A stretch of 64,000 nt of DNA from Streptomyces sp. NBC_01231 (GTDB taxonomy: Bacteria > Actinomycetota > Actinomycetes > Streptomycetales > Streptomycetaceae), in contig CP108521.1 of NCBI GenBank assembly GCA_035999765.1, positions 620,001 through 684,000 on the forward strand. Reading direction: 5' to 3'. Each line of letters starts with the position of its first letter. Within the stretch, counting starts at the first letter, position 1. The translations under genes and the position numbers were made by a program. Shown in pieces: positions 59,975-64,000 of this stretch. Under the pieces are notes generated by a model that saw only the letters and a program-made list of their open reading frames with translations, searched no databases and was not told the origin of the DNA.

Positions 59975-60736
59975 GTGTCGGAGCTATTGCTTGTCCTGCT
60001 GGCCGGTGTCGCCGCCGGAGTGCTCAACGCCTTGGGTGGTGGGGGTACGTTCGTGGCACTGCCCGCTCTCGTCGCGTTCGGCCTGTCACCGGTGACGGCG
60101 AACGCGTTGTCGCGGGTAGCTCTGGTGCCCGGGGCCGTAGCCGGCGCATGGGTGTACCGACGCGAACTCACCCCGGTCGGTTCGACGTCCACGAAGTCGC
60201 TGACAGTGATCAGCGTGATCGGCGGCGGCCTCGGTGCCGGCCTGCTGCTGGTGCTGCCGGCATCGTCGTTCGACGTCGCGGCACCGTGGCTCCTCGCCTT
60301 CGCCACGGTGATCCTGATGGTCGGACGCCGCCTCTCTCAGCTGTTGAGCACCTCGCTGGGCAACTCGGTCGGCATGAGTGCCCGGGCCGTCCTGATCGGG
60401 CAGTTCTTCCTCGCTGTGTACGGCGGATACTTCGGCGGTGCCGTAGGCATCTTGATGCTGGCTCTGTGGAGTATCGGCCTCGGCCTCGACGCCGCGGTCA
60501 GCAACCCGATGCGGATCGCACAGCTCGCGGCCATCTACCTCAGTGCGACCGTGCTCTTCCTCATCGCCTCGGACGCACTGACCGCTCCGCTTCTCCTCAG
60601 CACCATGCTGGTCGGTGCCGTGGGCGGCGGCTACGCCGGCGCCCACCTCGCCCGACGTCTTCCCGACTGGATGCTACGGAGCGTCATCCTCACCACCGCC
60701 GTGACCATGACCGTCCTGTATTTTTTGCGCGGCTGA
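59975..60736 (+). CDS. TSUP (TauE/SafE) family permease
   Basis: 253 residues from GTG 59975; a GTG at 59939 would add 12 residues with no helix. About eight membrane helices. Family repeats GVAAGVLNALGGGGTFVALP and AVYGGYFGGAVGIL are present. It likely exports an organic or sulfur anion under control of the divergent LysR protein. It is clearly related to the TSUP gene at 32575 but not a recent copy. Confidence 0.9.
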   Translation: MSELLLVLLAGVAAGVLNALGGGGTFVALPALVAFGLSPVTANALSRVALVPGAVAGAWVYRRELTPVGSTSTKSLTVISVIGGGLGAGLLLVLPASSFDVAAPWLLAFATVILMVGRRLSQLLSTSLGNSVGMSARAVLIGQFFLAVYGGYFGGAVGILMLALWSIGLGLDAAVSNPMRIAQLAAIYLSATVLFLIASDALTAPLLLSTMLVGAVGGGYAGAHLARRLPDWMLRSVILTTAVTMTVLYFLRG

Positions 60737-60858
60737 CCACGCGGGGAACAGTTTCTACACGTCCTAGAAGCCCTTGCCGGATCCGCCAACGCCTCGCAGC
60801 GGATGGCGAGTTCGGCATACGCCTTGTTGATTTTCGGCCAGGGCGGCGAAAAGACAAA
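60737..60858. other. Short gap, nothing recognised
   Basis: Between the TSUP stop and the hairpin at 60859 I see no gene or site. Confidence 0.4.
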
Positions 60859-60882
60859 GGCAAGGAGATCCCTCTCCTTGCC
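60859..60882 (+). terminator. Perfect 10-bp hairpin upstream of the RAE
   Basis: GGCAAGGAGA-TCCC-TCTCCTTGCC. It may end the TSUP transcript or, if the rph promoter starts further left, act as an attenuator. No long U-tract follows. Confidence 0.5.
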
Positions 60883-60905
60883 TCTCCTAAGTTATAGCGC
60901 GCTGG

Positions 60906-60924
60906 GGGGCTTGCGGCAAGGCCC
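60906..60924. promoter_or_regulatory. Rifamycin-associated element (RAE)
   Basis: GGGGCTTGCGGCAAGGCCC is the 19-bp inverted repeat known upstream of rifamycin-inactivating and rifamycin-response genes in actinomycetes. It lies 318 bp before the rph start codon. TTATAG at 60892-60897 could be a -10 element just in front. Confidence 0.9.
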
Positions 60925-61242
60925 GGGTCGTGGCGCAGAATCGTCGGCCGAGGCCACTAGCTGCGGAAATGAGGGCCATGACGTGCGTGGGTTGTTGTCG
61001 ACGTATGGGGACGCGGTGACGTCGAACCAGTTATGGAACCGGCAGTGCGGTTGCGGGCGTTCGGTACGGAGGTGCGGGGGTTGCGCGCCGACCGCCTGGG
61101 CGCCATGGGCGGCCGACTGGTCAGAGGGAAGGCGACCAGAAATGAGGACGTGCCCGCCGGCGGGTTCGACAGAGCTGGAGATGCCCGTGATTCGATCGGC
61201 CAGTGCGGTGCGACGGAGCACGGCTGCCTCGGAGGTGTCGCA

Positions 61243-63849
61243 GTGATCGAGCACTACGTGTTGGGTCTTCAAGAGATTGACGAGATGCAGGCCGGGGTCG
61301 TTGGTGGTAAGGGCGCGCACCTGGGCAGGCTGTCGCGGATCGAAGGCATCCGCGTACCGGGGGGCTTCTGCGTGACGACGGAGGCCTTCCGGCGGATCAT
61401 GGCGGAAGAGCCGTCGATCGCCGACCGGCTGGATCAGCTGTCGCGCCTGAGCCCCGACGACCGGGAGGCGATCCGCACGCTCAGCGCGCAGATTCGCCGG
61501 GCCATCGAGGGGATCGCCATCCCGGGCGATCTCACGGCGGCGATCACCGGCTCGCTCGCCCAGGTCGGCGATCGAGCCGCCTACGCCGTCCGATCCAGCG
61601 CGACGGCAGAGGATCTGCCGACCGCCTCCTTCGCCGGCCAGCACGACACGTACCTGAACGTCGTGGGGCCGACGGCGATCCTCCAGCACGTCAGCCGGTG
61701 CTGGGCCTCGCTGTTCACCGAGCGGGCGGTGACCTACCGTCAGCGCCATGGCATCGACCACCGGGCGGTCCACATGGCCGTGGTCGTGCAGCAGATGGTC
61801 TTCCCGCAAGCGGCCGGCATCCTGTTCACGGCCGACCCCGTCACGGGCAACCGGAAGGTCGCCACCGTGGACGCCGGCTTCGGCCTCGGCGAGGCCCTGG
61901 TCTCCGGCCTGGTGAACCCCGACGTGTTCAAGGTGCGAGACGGTGAAGTCGTCTCGAAGACGATCGCCGCCAAACAGCGTGCCGTGCACGCCCTTTCGGC
62001 CGGCGGTACGCAGGAAGTGGCGATCGACTCGCAGCGGCAGCAGCAGCCGGCGCTGACGGATGCGCAGGTCGTGCGGCTCGTGCAGTTCGGGCGGCGGATC
62101 GAAGCGCACTTCGGGCGCCCGCAGGACATCGAATGGTGCCTGGTCGATGACGGTTTCCAGATCGTTCAGAGCAGGCCGATCACGACGCTGTTCCCCATCC
62201 CCGAGACCGGCGACCAGGAGAATCACGTCTACGTCTCCGTCGGTCACCAGCAGATGATGACCGACCCCATGAAGCCTCTGGGGCTGTCCATGTGGCAGCT
62301 GACGGCCATGGTTCCGATGCACGAGGCCGGCGGGAGGCTGTTCGTCGACGTCACCCGGCGATTGACCTCGCCCGCGAGCCGCGCCGGCCTCCTGGACATC
62401 ATGGGAAGAGGCGATCCGCTGGTCAGGGACGCGCTGGAGACCGTCCTGGACCGCGACGATTTCGTCCCGTCGCTCCCGGACGCGGGTCCCGGTGGGCCGC
62501 CGGCCGGCGGCGCATCCGCCCCGATCGAGACGGATCCGGCCATCGTCACCGAGCTGATCGAGCGCAGCCAGGTGTCCATCGCCGCCCTGGAGCGCGACAT
62601 CCGGACGAAGACCGGCCCGGTGCTGTTCGACTTCCTGCTGGAGGCCTTCGAGGAGCACAAGCGAGTCCTCAGTGATCCGCTGAGCATCCAGGCGATCATG
62701 GCGGGGATGGAGGCCACCTGGTGGCTCAACGACAAGCTGCAGGAGTGGCTGGGCGAGAAGAACGCGGCTGACACGCTCACGCTGTCCGCTCCCGACAACA
62801 TCACCTCGGAGATGGGACTGGCGCTGCTCGATGTCGCGGACGTGATCCGCCCGTATCCGGAAGTGGTGGCGTTCCTGCAGGGTGTTGAGTACGTCCAGGA
62901 CGAGGCCTTCCTGGACGAGCTGGCGAAGCTCGCGGGCGGGCCCGAAGCGCGCCACGCCATCGATGCCTACCTCGACCGGTACGGCATGCGCTGCGTCGGC
63001 GAGATCGACATCACGAGGCCACGGTGGCGCGAGCGCCCCACCACGCTCGCGCCCGTGATCCTCGACAACGTCAGGAACTTCGAACCGGGCGCCGCCGAGC
63101 GGCGCTTCGAGCTGGGGCGGCAGAAGGCGCAGAAGAAGGAACAGGACGTGCTGTCACGCTTGCGGGCCCTGCCGGACGGGGACCGTAAAGCCGACGAGGC
63201 CAAGCGGATGATCGACCGGGTCAGAACCTTCATCGGGTACCGGGAGTTTCCGAAGTACGCCATCGTCAGCCGCTACTTCGTCTACAAGCAGGCCCTGCTG
63301 GAGGAGGCCGAGCGCCTCGTGCAGGCCGACGTACTTGCCGAGAAGGAGGACATTTCCTACCTCACGTTCCAGGAACTCCACGACGTCGCGCGCTCGAACC
63401 AGGTGGATGACCAGCTCATCCAACAGCGCAAGGACGCGTTCCAGTCGTACCACGCGCTCACCCCGCCCCGGGTTCTCACATCGGATGGTGAGGCCGTCAG
63501 CGGGTCGTACCGGCGCGACGACGTGCCGGCCGGCGCCCTGATCGGTCTACCGGTTTCCGCCGGGACCATCGAGGGGAGAGCCCGCGTCATTCTTGACATG
63601 GCGGAGGCCGATCTCGAAACGGGCGACATCCTGGTCACGACCTTCACTGACCCCAGCTGGTCGCCGCTGTTCGTCGGAATCGCGGGGCTGGTGACGGAGG
63701 TGGGCGGCTTGATGACCCATGGCGCAGTGATCGCTCGGGAGTACGGCCTGCCTGCCGTCGTGGGCGTGGAGCGGGCCACCCGGCTGATCCGGGACGGGCA
63801 GCGGATCCGCGTACATGGAACCGACGGGTACGTCGAGATCCTGCCCTAG
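61243..63849 (+). CDS. rph: Rifampin phosphotransferase
   Basis: 868 residues, full length. Rph transfers the beta-phosphate of ATP to the C21 hydroxyl of rifamycins and so inactivates them, in the cytoplasm. Order: N-terminal ATP-grasp domain like PEP synthase (VGGKGAHLGRLS; AVRSSATAEDLP at about 108; ADPVTGNRK), a central rifampin-binding domain rich in helices, and a C-terminal phosphohistidine domain with His826 in THGAVIAREYGLPAVVG. GTG 61243 is chosen with GGAGG 7 nt upstream; the frame stays open further left without similarity. The RAE upstream predicts induction by rifamycins. No rifamycin biosynthetic genes are seen. Confidence 0.96.
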   Translation: MIEHYVLGLQEIDEMQAGVVGGKGAHLGRLSRIEGIRVPGGFCVTTEAFRRIMAEEPSIADRLDQLSRLSPDDREAIRTLSAQIRRAIEGIAIPGDLTAAITGSLAQVGDRAAYAVRSSATAEDLPTASFAGQHDTYLNVVGPTAILQHVSRCWASLFTERAVTYRQRHGIDHRAVHMAVVVQQMVFPQAAGILFTADPVTGNRKVATVDAGFGLGEALVSGLVNPDVFKVRDGEVVSKTIAAKQRAVHALSAGGTQEVAIDSQRQQQPALTDAQVVRLVQFGRRIEAHFGRPQDIEWCLVDDGFQIVQSRPITTLFPIPETGDQENHVYVSVGHQQMMTDPMKPLGLSMWQLTAMVPMHEAGGRLFVDVTRRLTSPASRAGLLDIMGRGDPLVRDALETVLDRDDFVPSLPDAGPGGPPAGGASAPIETDPAIVTELIERSQVSIAALERDIRTKTGPVLFDFLLEAFEEHKRVLSDPLSIQAIMAGMEATWWLNDKLQEWLGEKNAADTLTLSAPDNITSEMGLALLDVADVIRPYPEVVAFLQGVEYVQDEAFLDELAKLAGGPEARHAIDAYLDRYGMRCVGEIDITRPRWRERPTTLAPVILDNVRNFEPGAAERRFELGRQKAQKKEQDVLSRLRALPDGDRKADEAKRMIDRVRTFIGYREFPKYAIVSRYFVYKQALLEEAERLVQADVLAEKEDISYLTFQELHDVARSNQVDDQLIQQRKDAFQSYHALTPPRVLTSDGEAVSGSYRRDDVPAGALIGLPVSAGTIEGRARVILDMAEADLETGDILVTTFTDPSWSPLFVGIAGLVTEVGGLMTHGAVIAREYGLPAVVGVERATRLIRDGQRIRVHGTDGYVEILP

Positions 63850-63965
63850 CCTTGCTGTTCCGGTACTGGGCATGTGGTTTCGGCGCCGGCCCTTCGCAGG
63901 CACGGCTCGCGCGAGCCTCCACGTCGGCCATTCCCTGCGGATTCCCGTGCCGACGAACATGAGCG

Positions 63966-64000
63966 ACGGCGGGTCCCCGCGGTGGGCGGGGACCCGCCGT
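63966..64000. terminator. Strong terminator hairpin at window end
   Basis: ACGGCGGGTCCCCGC pairs over 15 bp with GCGGGGACCCGCCGT around GGTGG. It lies 116 bp after the rph stop and may also serve a convergent gene outside the window. Confidence 0.75.

Noticed and set aside
60892..62955. 687-codon minus-strand frame across rph
   Set aside because: It is the complement of the rph coding sequence, has no ribosome site and no family similarity.
60906..63849. Rifamycin-type antibiotic biosynthesis locus
   Set aside because: rph and the RAE are common resistance genes in non-producers, and no polyketide synthase or AHBA gene is present in the window.
1..64000. tRNA or rRNA genes, CRISPR array, integrase or intact insertion sequence
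   Set aside because: No cloverleaf-like segment with a conserved T-loop, no regular spaced repeats and no transposase or integrase motifs were noticed; a covariance-model scan would settle the tRNAs.

Overview
The window is very GC-rich, uses G/C at almost every third codon position, starts many genes with GTG or TTG and packs them with 1-4 nt stop/start overlaps. Together with the gene families present (MmpL exporter, BmpA-type ABC uptake system, GPP34 protein, LacI-controlled sugar locus, 7Fe ferredoxin, RAE-linked rifampin phosphotransferase) this points to an actinomycete, most likely Streptomyces or a close relative. About 60 protein genes are supported. I saw no rRNA, tRNA, CRISPR array or intact insertion sequence.

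Region 1 (1-2.4 kb): the start of an MmpL/RND exporter running off the left edge, then a decayed epoxide-hydrolase fragment. Region 2 (2.2-34.6 kb): a large catabolic island. Its minus-strand operon 9919->4082 encodes a Rieske ring-hydroxylating oxygenase (alpha, beta), an extradiol dioxygenase fused to a Dabb domain, an M20-like protein lacking catalytic residues, and a two-subunit CoA-transferase followed by a broken thiolase. The divergent plus-strand operon supplies a 7Fe ferredoxin and its reductase; an IclR regulator follows. A second operon (15777->12565) has an FAH-fold hydrolase, an amidohydrolase, an HpcH/HpaI-type aldolase and a cupin. A third (26050->18072) has an alcohol dehydrogenase/quinone reductase, a TRZ/ATZ-like amidohydrolase, a flavin reductase and a complete BmpA-family ABC importer. 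Around them lie an aldehyde and an alcohol dehydrogenase (divergent), a CdaR/PucR-type regulator, a self-sufficient P450 fused to a phthalate-dioxygenase-reductase-like module, a TSUP permease, an acetamidase/formamidase and a TauD-like dioxygenase. The enzymes fit uptake, oxygenation, ring cleavage, hydrolysis, aldol cleavage and CoA activation of an aromatic or heteroaromatic, probably amide- or N-containing, compound; the substrate cannot be read from the sequence.

The most interesting signal is a 19-bp palindrome, consensus TGCGAGATGSCATCTCGCA, that I find in the promoter gaps of this island (about 2.18, 9.97, 10.08, 15.78-15.83 and 33.35 kb, with everted half-sites at 26.08 and 29.00 kb). 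Three copies lie over one promoter that may give a leaderless mRNA. This looks like the operator of one undescribed cluster-wide regulon.

Region 3 (34.6-43.4 kb): a GPP34 protein, an OmpR-type two-component pair, a secreted small protein plus an EEP-fold phosphatase/nuclease, a beta-ketoadipate lower pathway set (pcaF, pcaI, pcaJ) with a divergent LysR regulator, and a truncated SGNH hydrolase. Region 4 (43.5-50.7 kb): a LacI-regulated sugar locus with an ABC importer, a GH32/GH43-like protein and a GH1 beta-glycosidase. Region 5 (50.7-64 kb): mixed genes: CAP-domain protein, phosphotransferase, PAP2 phosphatase overlapping an orphan LuxR-type response regulator by about 300 bp, dienelactone hydrolase, a methyltransferase tightly flanked by 76-bp inverted repeats, LysR plus TSUP, and finally rph, whose leader contains the 19-bp rifamycin-associated element.
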